Of a stretch of 6,558 nucleotides of DNA, positions 1 through 6,408 are shown one piece after another (the first letter of the stretch is position 1; each line of letters opens with the position of its first letter). The notes under the pieces are model-generated. The model saw nothing but the letters and a program-made list of their open reading frames with translations. It ran no database searches and had not been told where the DNA came from. The translations under genes were made by a program, and so were the position numbers. Location: the NCBI GenBank assembly GCA_003538615.1, contig DPRT01000050.1, forward strand, positions 28,418 through 34,975, written 5' to 3'. Source of the DNA: Holophagaceae bacterium (GTDB lineage: Bacteria; Acidobacteriota; Holophagae; Holophagales; Holophagaceae).

Positions 1-44
1 TGATTTGGAGTTGGAAGAAGGATGGGACCGGAACGAACGATGGC

Positions 45-1154
45 CTAACCCTTCCCCACCGCCTTCATCTCCAGGTACCGCTTGGCCTCCCGGCGCAGCA
101 GCTCGGCCACGTTGCGGTCCTTCATCAGCAGCTTCATATCGCTTTCGATGAGCCGCTTGAAGTGGGTCATGGCGACGGGAAGTGGCGTGCGCGGGTTCAG
201 GACCAGGGCCTTGGTGACCGGGTACTTCTTCATCCACTCGCGGTTGCTGGCGATGATGCGCAGCACCTCCTCGTTGACCGTGCGCATCTGGGCGATGTAG
301 GCCACCTCGCCTTCGGTGATGCGGCCGTTCCGCATGACATTCACCTGGATGAGGCGGTTGGCCTCGCGGATGAGCAGGGTGCGCTCCTCCTTGCCGCCCT
401 TGATGGCGAGCATGATCTTCTGGTTGGTCCTGAGCCTCGCCACGCGCTGCGAAAGGGTGAGGACGATCTCCTCGCCCTGCTCGTCCAGCACGGGTTTCTG
501 CGCCAGCAGGCGGCGCTCGGCGGCCATCTCCTCGGATTCGATCTCCGCGTCGGCCTCTTCCTTCGTCTTCTCCTTGGGCAGGGGCAGCTCCGCCCAGGCC
601 TTGTCCAGGTGCCCAGCCTCCACCTCGTCGAGGATCTCGAGGCGCTCTTTCTTCACCTCCTCCGGGATCAGGCGCAGCACCTCGAAGCGGTACTCGTTCA
701 CCCGGCGCTTGATGACGTACTCACCTTCCGGGTGTTCCTCCAGCAGGTCGAGAATGCCCGGACGCTCGATCCACAGGACCTGGTTGTTCAGCACGATCTC
801 CAGCACCGCGCCGGGCAGGCTGGGCACCGAGGCTTCCACGATCGCCGCAGTCAGGGCGGGGTTCAGCAGGGCCTGCTCCAACAGGGCGGGCTCCTTGCGG
901 TGGCAGAGCACCAGCTGCAGGGGTCCCGGAGGCTCCACCGGCTCCAGCAGCGCGCCCGTGAGCATGGACTCGGGCATCGCCTGGAGGCATTCGATGGCCC
1001 GGGGAGCGTGGGGGGACGCCTGGAGGACGGCATGGGCCAGGGCCTGGAGCAGATCCTTGGTGGGCACCGGCAGGCTTCCACCCAGCAGGGCCATGGCCAT
1101 GGGTTCAGGCAGGCCACCCTGGAGGAAACGCTCGACAATGGGATGCATGCTCAT
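45..1154 (-). CDS. Conserved helical-repeat protein of unknown function
   Basis: I do not recognise a named family. The 369-residue product has no signal peptide, no clear membrane segment and no catalytic motif. It appears all-helical. Residues 98-108, 276-288 and 320-332 each start with a similar unit (NPALTAAIV, NGRITEGEV, NPRTPLPVA) followed by a hydrophobic helix, which suggests HEAT-like repeats. A charged Glu/Lys-rich linker (about 165-230) separates an N-terminal part from the better-ordered C-terminal part (about 232-361). From memory, C-terminal regions of this style occur as hypothetical proteins in Acidobacteriota and Deltaproteobacteria; this needs a profile search. The ATG overlaps the stop of the RodZ-like gene as ATGA, and no strong Shine-Dalgarno is visible, so translation probably depends on termination-reinitiation. 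A second ATG two codons downstream is an equally possible start. It is the last gene of the run that lies wholly in the window. A scaffold or protein-binding role is a guess from the repeat shape. Confidence 0.8.
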   Translation of the reverse strand: MSMHPIVERFLQGGLPEPMAMALLGGSLPVPTKDLLQALAHAVLQASPHAPRAIECLQAMPESMLTGALLEPVEPPGPLQLVLCHRKEPALLEQALLNPALTAAIVEASVPSLPGAVLEIVLNNQVLWIERPGILDLLEEHPEGEYVIKRRVNEYRFEVLRLIPEEVKKERLEILDEVEAGHLDKAWAELPLPKEKTKEEADAEIESEEMAAERRLLAQKPVLDEQGEEIVLTLSQRVARLRTNQKIMLAIKGGKEERTLLIREANRLIQVNVMRNGRITEGEVAYIAQMRTVNEEVLRIIASNREWMKKYPVTKALVLNPRTPLPVAMTHFKRLIESDMKLLMKDRNVAELLRREAKRYLEMKAVGKG

Positions 1155-1966
1155 GGCGGGGTCCCGTATTCTTCCTCGTCGGGGGGTTGGGGATCTGCGG
1201 CCACGGGGGGCGGCAGGACCGGCCGGAGCCAGCGGCCCTCGGCATCGAAGCTGCCGACCCAGACCTCGCCCACGTTCTGGCCATGGGGAATCCGGACACC
1301 AGCCACTTCCACGTTTACCACGCCCGCATTGTCGAGTCTGAGGATGAAGGGCCCCTTGACCCGCAGCCGCCAGGGCTCCGAAACCCGCAGGGTGCGCACC
1401 TGGACCGGCCCGCCCACCTCCGGGAGGGGTTCCAGCCGCACGTCGCAGGTATCCAGGGACCGCAGGCTGATGAGCGCCCCCTGGTCATTGAGAGGCGCTT
1501 CCGGCAGAAGCTCCCCCAGCACGGGATAGGGTGATGTGGAGGGCGGCGGCGGGGGGGGCGGCATGGATCTGGGCAGGGCCGTCAGGTAGCTCGGGAGGGG
1601 CTTCCGGCCCAGGCTGGGACCGGGCACCACCAGCCACAGGGCCACCAGGATCGAGGCTGCGGTGAGCAGGCCCATGACGAGGCGCTCGAGGCGTTCCTGC
1701 CTGGGATCCGGAGGCGCCAATTCCTGCACGCCGGGCACGGTGTGGAAGGCCCCGGTGTGGAACTCCAGGTCCACGCCCAGCCGCTCCGCCAGCTGCCGGG
1801 CCAGGGGCCGGGAGCGGCCCGGGGGCAGCGCCTCCCAGTCGTCGGATTCGATGGCCTCGATGTGGCGCAGGGGCAGCTTCAATTCCACGGCCAGGATTTC
1901 GCGGGAAAGGGCCTTGGCCACGCGCGCGTCGTGCAGGATCTGGCCTACGGTCTCGTCCTCTCTCAT
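1151..1966 (-). CDS. RodZ-like membrane protein: N-terminal HTH, one TM helix, periplasmic C-terminal domain
   Basis: The product has 271 residues. Residues 7-69 match the RodZ/HTH_25 pattern: a helix-turn-helix with VGQILHDAR, then AVELKLPLRHIEAIE, then a segment ending RQLAERLGVD. One hydrophobic helix follows (about 95-116), then a linker with seven consecutive prolines (136-142), then a small domain (about 170-250) whose FILRLDNAGVVNVEVAG segment resembles the DUF4115 domain of RodZ. By RodZ analogy the HTH faces the cytoplasm and the C-terminus the periplasm. RodZ links MreB to the wall-elongation machinery, but no mre or wall genes are in view, so a paralogue with another partner is plausible. 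The frame stays open upstream to 2227, but that extension is a shadow of the MoxR gene. The start at 1966 is one base after the MoxR stop, has a GGCGGGA ribosome site 4 bases before it, and begins exactly where the HTH homology does. The ends overlap neighbours closely, implying co-translation. Confidence 0.85.
   Translation of the reverse strand: MREDETVGQILHDARVAKALSREILAVELKLPLRHIEAIESDDWEALPPGRSRPLARQLAERLGVDLEFHTGAFHTVPGVQELAPPDPRQERLERLVMGLLTAASILVALWLVVPGPSLGRKPLPSYLTALPRSMPPPPPPPSTSPYPVLGELLPEAPLNDQGALISLRSLDTCDVRLEPLPEVGGPVQVRTLRVSEPWRLRVKGPFILRLDNAGVVNVEVAGVRIPHGQNVGEVWVGSFDAEGRWLRPVLPPPVAADPQPPDEEEYGTPP
1541..1561 (-). repeat. Proline-codon tract with an 8-base C run inside the RodZ-like gene
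   Basis: Seven consecutive proline codons of the RodZ-like gene form a C/G-only stretch. It includes eight consecutive C on the coding strand (G at 1551-1558 on the plus strand). The tract encodes the rigid linker after the membrane helix. A run this long can slip during replication, and a one-base change would remove the periplasmic domain while leaving HTH and membrane helix intact. Slippage is inference; the run is a direct observation. Confidence 0.6.
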
Positions 1967-1967
1967 C

Positions 1968-2951
1968 TCATCCCGCCCACCCCACGGGGAGCTCCTTGAG
2001 CAGCCGATCCAGCTGCTCGCGGCGGTCGCTGCGGCTGAGGCGCCGGTCGTCCAGGCTGCCCCGGTGGGCCATGGTGTCCGCCAGGGTGCTCTGCAGATCG
2101 TCCGGCGTGATGAAGTCCCGGCCCTCCAGCCAGGCCTCGGCCTGGGCCAAACCCAGCCAGTGCTTGACGGCGCGGGTGGAGCAGAACCCCCCGCCGGTGC
2201 GGATGCGGTCCACCATGCGTTCGGCATAGTCCATCACCGCATCGGAGACACGGACAGTCCGCACGGCGGCGCGGACCTGCTTCCAGCCCTCCAGATCCAG
2301 GGCGGGCCGCAGCGCCTCCAGACGGTCCGAACCGGCCTCGCCCTTCAGGATCCGCCGCTCGGCTTCGCGATCGGGATAGCCCAGGTGCAGGGCGCAGGAG
2401 AAGCGATCCAGCTGGCTTTCCGGCAGCGGGAAGGTGCCCGCGTGGTCCAGGGGATTCTGGGTGGCGATGACGAAGAAGGGATCCGGCAGCCGGTGGGTGC
2501 TGCGGTCCAGCGTCACCTGCCCTTCCACCATGGCTTCGAGCATGGCGCTCTGGGTCTTGGGGCCGATGCGGTTCAGCTCGTCCAGCAGCAGCACATGACA
2601 GAAGACCGGGCCCGGCTGGAACCGGAAGGCCTGGTCCTTGGCATCCCAGAGGTGGACGCCCAGCAGGTCCGACGGCAGCAGATCGTTGGTCCCCTGCACC
2701 CGCTGGAAGGTGCCGCCGAGGATACGGGACAGGCCCTTGGCCAGGGTGGTCTTGCCGACCCCCGGGAGGTCCTCCAGCAGCACGTGGCCCCCGGCCAGGA
2801 GGGCCGCGAAGGCCCGCCGCACCTGGGCATCCTTCCCCACCACCACGGCCTGGAGCGCTGCCAGCCCCGCCCGCGCCGCCGGGCGGATGCCCTCAGCGGA
2901 CCGCACCGGAGGGGCGAGAACGGGAGGGGCCTGGCTGGGATCCTGGATCAT
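1968..2951 (-). CDS. MoxR-family AAA+ ATPase
   Basis: A complete 327-residue MoxR-type ATPase of normal family length. Motifs in order: Walker A GVGKTT at 64-69, LPSDLLG at 92-98, Walker B LLLDE at 121-125, sensor-1 region VIATQNPLD at 161-169, the LPESQLDRF segment at 176-184, a sensor-2 arginine around residue 260 (STRA), and the lid motif GRDFITPDDL at 278-286. All ATP-binding and hydrolysis residues are present, so it should be active. Family members form cytoplasmic hexamers that remodel or activate client proteins, usually encoded beside DUF58 or VWA-domain genes; none is adjacent here. Its ATG overlaps the stop of the upstream response regulator by 4 bases (ATGA) and is preceded by AGGAAGG, so this start is secure. 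Its stop lies one base before the RodZ-like start. The client could be one of the two downstream products, which is inference from order only. Confidence 0.95.
   Translation of the reverse strand: MIQDPSQAPPVLAPPVRSAEGIRPAARAGLAALQAVVVGKDAQVRRAFAALLAGGHVLLEDLPGVGKTTLAKGLSRILGGTFQRVQGTNDLLPSDLLGVHLWDAKDQAFRFQPGPVFCHVLLLDELNRIGPKTQSAMLEAMVEGQVTLDRSTHRLPDPFFVIATQNPLDHAGTFPLPESQLDRFSCALHLGYPDREAERRILKGEAGSDRLEALRPALDLEGWKQVRAAVRTVRVSDAVMDYAERMVDRIRTGGGFCSTRAVKHWLGLAQAEAWLEGRDFITPDDLQSTLADTMAHRGSLDDRRLSRSDRREQLDRLLKELPVGWAG
1971..1977 (-). promoter_or_regulatory. Ribosome binding site of the RodZ-like gene
   Basis: On the coding strand GGCGGGA sits 4 bases before the ATG at 1966, within the last codons of the MoxR gene. 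It supports the short start over the long open frame that reaches 2227. Confidence 0.5.
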
Positions 2952-4204
2952 GTGGCCTTCCTGGGGAGAGAGTTCCCTCCATCATCTTCCAGAGGGATGC
3001 CCTGATCCCGCAAGCGCTGACCCAGGCTGCGCACCGAAAGTCCAAGGCCCTCTGCGGCGCGGGGAAGATCGCCGCCCGCCTGGGCCAGGGCGCGGCGCAG
3101 CAGCTGGCCTTCCGCCACCCGCGCGGCCACCCGCACCATCGCCTCCAGGGGGCCTGGCGCGGGCCAGGGGAGGCTCATGGGCTCCGCGCCATCCGCGCCG
3201 AGATCCGGGAAGGCGCGGATGACGGCCCCCTCCGCATGGGCCAGGCTCCGGGCCAGCAAAGCCTGGAGGTCCCGCCCATTCCCGGGCCAGGACTGCTCCA
3301 GCAGCTGGCGCTCCGCGGCGCGTTCCAGCCACGGCGTCGTCCGCCCCACGCGCCGGGCATCCGCCTCCAGCAGGGCCCTGGCCAGGGCCAGCAGATCCTC
3401 CCGGCGCTCCCGCAGCGGCGGCACATTCAGTTCCAGGGCGCCCAGGCGCTGGGCCAGGCCCGGCGCCAGCGCCGCTCCAGTCTCCAGGCCAGCCATCCAG
3501 TGGATGCCCGACCCGGCCGCATCCATGGCGTGGGCCAAAGGCGCGGCGGCTTCCGGCGCCAGATGTTCCAATCCCGCCAGGTAGAGGCTCCCCCCCTGGA
3601 CCAGCCGGAGGGCGGCAGGGTCAGGACCATCGGCCCCCAGCGTGGCCGCGGCCACGCACAGGTACGGCGCGCCCGGATGCCGGAGGGTGTGGAGGCGGCG
3701 GGCGCAACGCCCCTTCCCGGCCCCCCGCTCCCCGCGGAAGAGCACCGGCAGGTCCGTCCCCGCGGCCCGGCCCAGGGCCTCGTCCAGGGCCCGCATGGGG
3801 GCGCTGTGGGCGATCCAGGGCTCGGCCGGATCCGGCGGCGGGGCCCCGGCCAGGGCCCAGAGGCGGTCCAGCAGGGCCAGGAAGGCGTCCAGGTCGAAGG
3901 GCTTGGGGAGGAAGTCATCGGCGCCCAGCCTCATGGCCTCCACGATGTCCTTGGGCTCGCCGAAAGCGGACATGAGCACCACGCGCAGGGTGGGATGCAG
4001 CCGCCGGGCCCGCCGGATCAGCTCCAGGCCGCTCATGCCCGGCAGACGCAGGTCCGTCACCAGGACATGGGCGGGCGCCGCCGCCAGGGCGCGGAGGGCC
4101 TCCTGCGGATCCGCCACCGCCCGCACCGACCAGGCGGACCCTTCCAGCGCCTGCATCAACAGGCGCCGGAAGCTGTCCTTGTCCTCGACGAGCAGGAGGT
4201 CCAT
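2948..4204 (-). CDS. NtrC-like response regulator with a degenerate AAA+ domain and Fis-type HTH
   Basis: The 418-residue product has three parts. The receiver (1-118) is complete: acidic pocket E7/D8, phospho-acceptor D51 in VTDLRLPG, S79 and K101 in PKPF. The central domain (about 130-330) aligns with NtrC-type AAA+ modules: Walker A-like GERGAGKG at 158-165, VPPLRERRED at 261-270 and WPGNGRDLQ at 307-314. However, the GAFTGA sigma-54 contact loop and its surroundings are absent, with only about 20 residues between YLCVAA and GGSLYL. The Walker B position reads LYLAGL (207-212) where the family has LFLDEI. ATP hydrolysis and sigma-54 activation are therefore unlikely. The tail (about 365-403) is a Fis-type helix-turn-helix (RRALAQAGGDLPRAAEGLGL), so DNA binding may remain. 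No histidine kinase is in view. No Shine-Dalgarno precedes the ATG, but the receiver fold begins there. It may be a phosphorylation-controlled repressor or a sigma-70 regulator. The stop overlaps the MoxR start. Confidence 0.9.
   Translation of the reverse strand: MDLLLVEDKDSFRRLLMQALEGSAWSVRAVADPQEALRALAAAPAHVLVTDLRLPGMSGLELIRRARRLHPTLRVVLMSAFGEPKDIVEAMRLGADDFLPKPFDLDAFLALLDRLWALAGAPPPDPAEPWIAHSAPMRALDEALGRAAGTDLPVLFRGERGAGKGRCARRLHTLRHPGAPYLCVAAATLGADGPDPAALRLVQGGSLYLAGLEHLAPEAAAPLAHAMDAAGSGIHWMAGLETGAALAPGLAQRLGALELNVPPLRERREDLLALARALLEADARRVGRTTPWLERAAERQLLEQSWPGNGRDLQALLARSLAHAEGAVIRAFPDLGADGAEPMSLPWPAPGPLEAMVRVAARVAEGQLLRRALAQAGGDLPRAAEGLGLSVRSLGQRLRDQGIPLEDDGGNSLPRKAT
2956..2962 (-). 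promoter_or_regulatory. Ribosome binding site of the MoxR gene
   Basis: On the coding strand AGGAAGG lies 4 bases before the MoxR ATG at 2951, inside the last codons of the response regulator. It fixes the start that creates the ATGA overlap. Confidence 0.6.
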
Positions 4205-4211
4205 GGGAAGA

Positions 4212-4246
4212 AGCTATCAGCTGTCGGCGATCAGCTGTCAGCTATC
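4212..4246. repeat. Short direct repeat between aroDE and the response regulator gene
   Basis: ATCAGCTGTC occurs at 4216-4225 and again at 4230-4239, and AGCTATC at 4212-4218 and 4240-4246. The unit is reused with a 14-base period and contains the palindrome CAGCTG twice. It fills most of the 33-base gap and supplies the last codons and the stop of aroDE. It resembles the AGCTGATAGC-type interspersed intergenic repeats that I recall from several bacterial genomes. Whether it is dispersed in this genome cannot be seen from one window. It could instead be an operator, but its position right before the response regulator start is the only hint. Confidence 0.55.
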
Positions 4247-5635
4247 GATGGCCCCGCCGCACCCTGCAATGAACCGCCGGCTCTGGCCTCCGGCCTGGGC
4301 TTCGAAGAGGCTGGCCCCTCCCACCAGCTTCAGGGCCGCCTCCTGGGCCCAGCGGGCGAAGGCGGTGTCCTCCTTGTAGATCCACTCCACAGCCCAGCGG
4401 GCGCTGGGAAGGGTCGCCGCCAGCAGCTCCGGGAAGGGGGATGGATCCCCCGCCGCCATCCCCAGGCTGGTGGCCTGCACCACGCCCACGGGCGCGAAGG
4501 CGGCCACGGTGGCGGAATCCGCAGGCGTCCGGCGGGACACCTGGAGCACGGACCGGCCTGCGGCCTCCAGCACCGCCCGGCTGGTGCGGGCCACTCCCCC
4601 GCCGCCGAGCAGCAGCACCGGCCCCGGATTGAGATACGACAGAGCTTGTCCAAAAGCCTCCGCATCCGTATTGGTCCCCTGCCAGGCTTCCCCCGGCGCC
4701 CGGCGCCAGAGGGTGTTCAGGGGGCCCTCCAGGCCCAGGGCCTCCGGCAAGGCCAGCTTGAGCGGCGCCGTGATGCTCAGGCCCAGGAGGCCGAGGGCGT
4801 CCAGGGCCTCCACGGCCTCCTCCGCCTCACCGCACACCAGGGGCACATAGAGCAGATCCTTGAAGGCCTGCTGGAACCGTGCGTTGTGGAAGGCCGGGCC
4901 AAGAGAGTGCAGCACCGGATCCCCGATGACGCCGCAGAGCCCGTGGCCCGGGTGCAGCCGCGCCGAGCGCCAGGCCCGCAGCGTGGCCAGGGGCAGCTGT
5001 CCCGGAGCCGCGGCGGGACCATCGTCCGGAGCGGCGTAGGTGAAGGAGCCGCCCCAGGCCGCCTGCATGGCCCGGCTGGGGATGCCCTTCGGCCCCATGA
5101 GGAAGGCGGAGAGGGCCATTCCGTGATCGCGGGCCCAGCCCAGGGCCGGCCGCAGGCGGCCGTTGTCGCCCAGGCGCCCGGCCCAGCCCACCCACTTGAA
5201 GGCCTCGCCTTCCGGCAGGTGCTTCAACCGCTGATCCAGATCGAACACCCCGGGCGCCACGTGCACCGAGCGCAGCAGGCGCACATGGGTGCGGGCGGCC
5301 TGGAGCTCCGGCGGCACCGGCAGCTCCCATTCCAGATCCATCCAGGCGGGGCGACCCTTCACGGCGCGAAGGAGGTGCGCCAGGCGGCCCGCCTCGTCGT
5401 CATCGGGCCAGCGGCCCCCTTCGGAGGCCCGGCGGCAGCTCACCAGGCAGCGGCGCTTGAGGGCGTCCACCAGGGCCTCGGGATCGGCCTCGGGGAAGAG
5501 GTCCAGGCGCAGTTCCGGCAGGGCGTCTCCGGGCAGCCGCTTGGCGCAGGCCAGGGCCGCCTCCCAATCGGGATGGCTCAGGGTGACGAGGTGGAAGGGG
5601 AGGAGGCTCATGGTGAGGATGTCCGGCCCCGCCAT
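4238..5635 (-). CDS. aroDE: Bifunctional type I 3-dehydroquinate dehydratase / shikimate dehydrogenase
   Basis: The 465-residue fusion covers two successive steps of the shikimate pathway: 3-dehydroquinate to 3-dehydroshikimate, then NADPH-dependent reduction to shikimate. The N-terminal dehydratase (about 12-222) shows ELRLD at 41-45, the catalytic pair H125 (RSVH) and Schiff-base K147 (AFKW), and the substrate-binding SR at 187-188 and APGQ at 210-213. The C-terminal dehydrogenase (about 232-459) has GVIGDPVLHSLGP at 235-247, catalytic K293 (APLK), N307, D324 in TNTD, the Gly-rich loop 344-347, SRRT at 367-370 and Q447. Variations: HSLGP replaces the usual HSxSP, SITAPLK replaces NVTxPxK, and QATSLGM replaces NATSxGM. 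The enzyme is cytoplasmic. The ATG at 5635 gives the full frame; the ATG at 5611 (residue 9) may be the true start, since homology begins just after it and neither has a convincing Shine-Dalgarno. The C-terminal residues IDS and the stop fall in the repeat ending at 4246. Confidence 0.93.
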   Translation of the reverse strand: MAGPDILTMSLLPFHLVTLSHPDWEAALACAKRLPGDALPELRLDLFPEADPEALVDALKRRCLVSCRRASEGGRWPDDDEAGRLAHLLRAVKGRPAWMDLEWELPVPPELQAARTHVRLLRSVHVAPGVFDLDQRLKHLPEGEAFKWVGWAGRLGDNGRLRPALGWARDHGMALSAFLMGPKGIPSRAMQAAWGGSFTYAAPDDGPAAAPGQLPLATLRAWRSARLHPGHGLCGVIGDPVLHSLGPAFHNARFQQAFKDLLYVPLVCGEAEEAVEALDALGLLGLSITAPLKLALPEALGLEGPLNTLWRRAPGEAWQGTNTDAEAFGQALSYLNPGPVLLLGGGGVARTSRAVLEAAGRSVLQVSRRTPADSATVAAFAPVGVVQATSLGMAAGDPSPFPELLAATLPSARWAVEWIYKEDTAFARWAQEAALKLVGGASLFEAQAGGQSRRFIAGCGGAIDS

Positions 5636-5713
5636 CCTAACGTCAGCATCAGGTTGCCACCCTCAGGAAACCCATGGCAGCACTTGCCTTTGGAATACGA
5701 GCCCGGAAGGGCC

Positions 5714-5729
5714 TGTGATTTATTGCACA
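5714..5729. promoter_or_regulatory. Candidate CRP-family operator
   Basis: TGTGATTTATTGCACA matches the Escherichia coli CRP consensus TGTGA-N6-TCACA at 9 of 10 defined positions, with an AT-rich centre inside otherwise GC-rich DNA. It ends 79 bases before the longer aroDE start and lies 14 bases before the first possible start of the dcuB remnant, so it could serve either direction or be left over from a lost dcu promoter. No convincing -35/-10 pair was found in the 107-base gap. No CRP/FNR-type regulator is encoded in the window. Confidence 0.35.
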
Positions 5730-5742
5730 CCTAATTGCGGAT

Positions 5743-6408
5743 GTGACCACCCTCGGCATGGAGATCCCCTTCACCGCGAAGCTCTCCGTGGGCCTCTTCT
5801 TCGCGGGCGTGCTGACCATCATCCTCATCGCCATGAAGCCGGGCCTGCTGCCCATGGTGAACGGCAAGATCGTGCCCATGACGACGGTGGTGCAGATCAT
5901 CATGCTGGCCTTCGGCTCGTTCATCCTCTTCGCCACCAAGGTGAAGGCCCCCGACATCGCCCGCTCCAGCGTCTTCATCGCCGGCATGATCGCCGTGGTC
6001 TCCATCTTCGGCATCGCCTGGATGAGCGAGACCTTCATCAAGGCCAACGAAAGCTACCTGGTGGCCAACATCAAGAGCATGGTGCAGGTGGCCCCCTGGA
6101 CCTTCGCCCTCGCCATGTTCGCCGTCTCCGCCTTCGTGAAGAGCCAGGCCGCCACGCTCACCATCATGCTGCCCTTCGGCTACGCCCTGGGCCTGCCCAC
6201 GCCCCTGCTGCTGAGCCTCATCCCCGCCAGCTACGCCTACTTCTTCTTCGCCTTCTACCCCAGCGACCTGGCCGCCATCAACATGGACCGCACCGGCACC
6301 ACGCGGATCGGCAAGTATCTCCTCAACCACAGCTTCATGATCCCCGGCCTCATCGGCGTCGCCACCTCCACCTGCGTCGCCTACGCCTTGTCGAAGATCT
6401 TCGGCTGA
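5743..6408 (+). pseudogene. dcuB: C-terminal half of a DcuB-type anaerobic C4-dicarboxylate carrier, 5'-truncated
   Basis: The 221 codons align with the second half of Dcu carriers, inner-membrane exchangers of fumarate, succinate, malate and aspartate used in anaerobic respiration. Matching segments are GMIAVVSIFGIAWMSETF (81-98), SQAATLTIMLP (134-144), YPSDLAAINMDRTGTTRIG (172-190) and NHSFMIPGLIG (195-205). These are closer to my memory of E. coli DcuB than DcuA. About six or seven hydrophobic helices remain, against 440-450 residues and roughly twice as many helices in the intact family. The first possible start is GTG at 5743, with no Shine-Dalgarno and an in-frame TGA at 5716-5718. No plus-strand frame between 5636 and 5742 encodes the missing half, so it is not a simple frameshift. 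The remaining frame is undamaged and has the codon style of its neighbours, which suggests a recent loss. A functional half-carrier is possible but unlikely. Confidence 0.8.

Noticed and set aside
162..1529. A 455-codon plus-strand open frame over the helical-repeat and RodZ-like genes
   Set aside because: Its low-complexity composition and lack of motifs mark it as a shadow of the real minus-strand genes.
1967..2227. N-terminal extension of the RodZ-like gene up to 2227
   Set aside because: The extra 87 residues are Trp/Ser/Arg-rich shadow of the MoxR C-terminus. The HTH homology and a ribosome site both point to the start at 1966.
1662..3005. A 447-codon plus-strand open frame opposite the MoxR gene
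   Set aside because: It is antisense to a gene with every expected AAA+ motif. Its translation shows no recognisable fold or start signal.
5649..5675. An eight-codon leader-like frame (MGFLRVAT) just before aroDE
   Set aside because: It has no regulatory codon run and no attenuator stem-loops. The AAAGG before it is too distant to be convincing.
5701..5712. A small hairpin (GCCC, GGAA loop, GGGC) in the gap between aroDE and dcuB
   Set aside because: The stem is only four pairs and no T run follows, so it is too weak to call a terminator.
3236..5734. An 832-codon open frame on the plus strand, antisense to aroDE and the response regulator
   Set aside because: It is rich in Gly, Gln, Arg, Pro and His with no domain. 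It is the mirror of GC-biased codons in two well-recognised minus-strand genes.
5731..6330. A 199-codon minus-strand frame opposite the dcuB remnant
   Set aside because: The translation is a Gly/Glu/His/Asp-rich low-complexity string, the typical antisense image of a hydrophobic GC-rich membrane protein gene.
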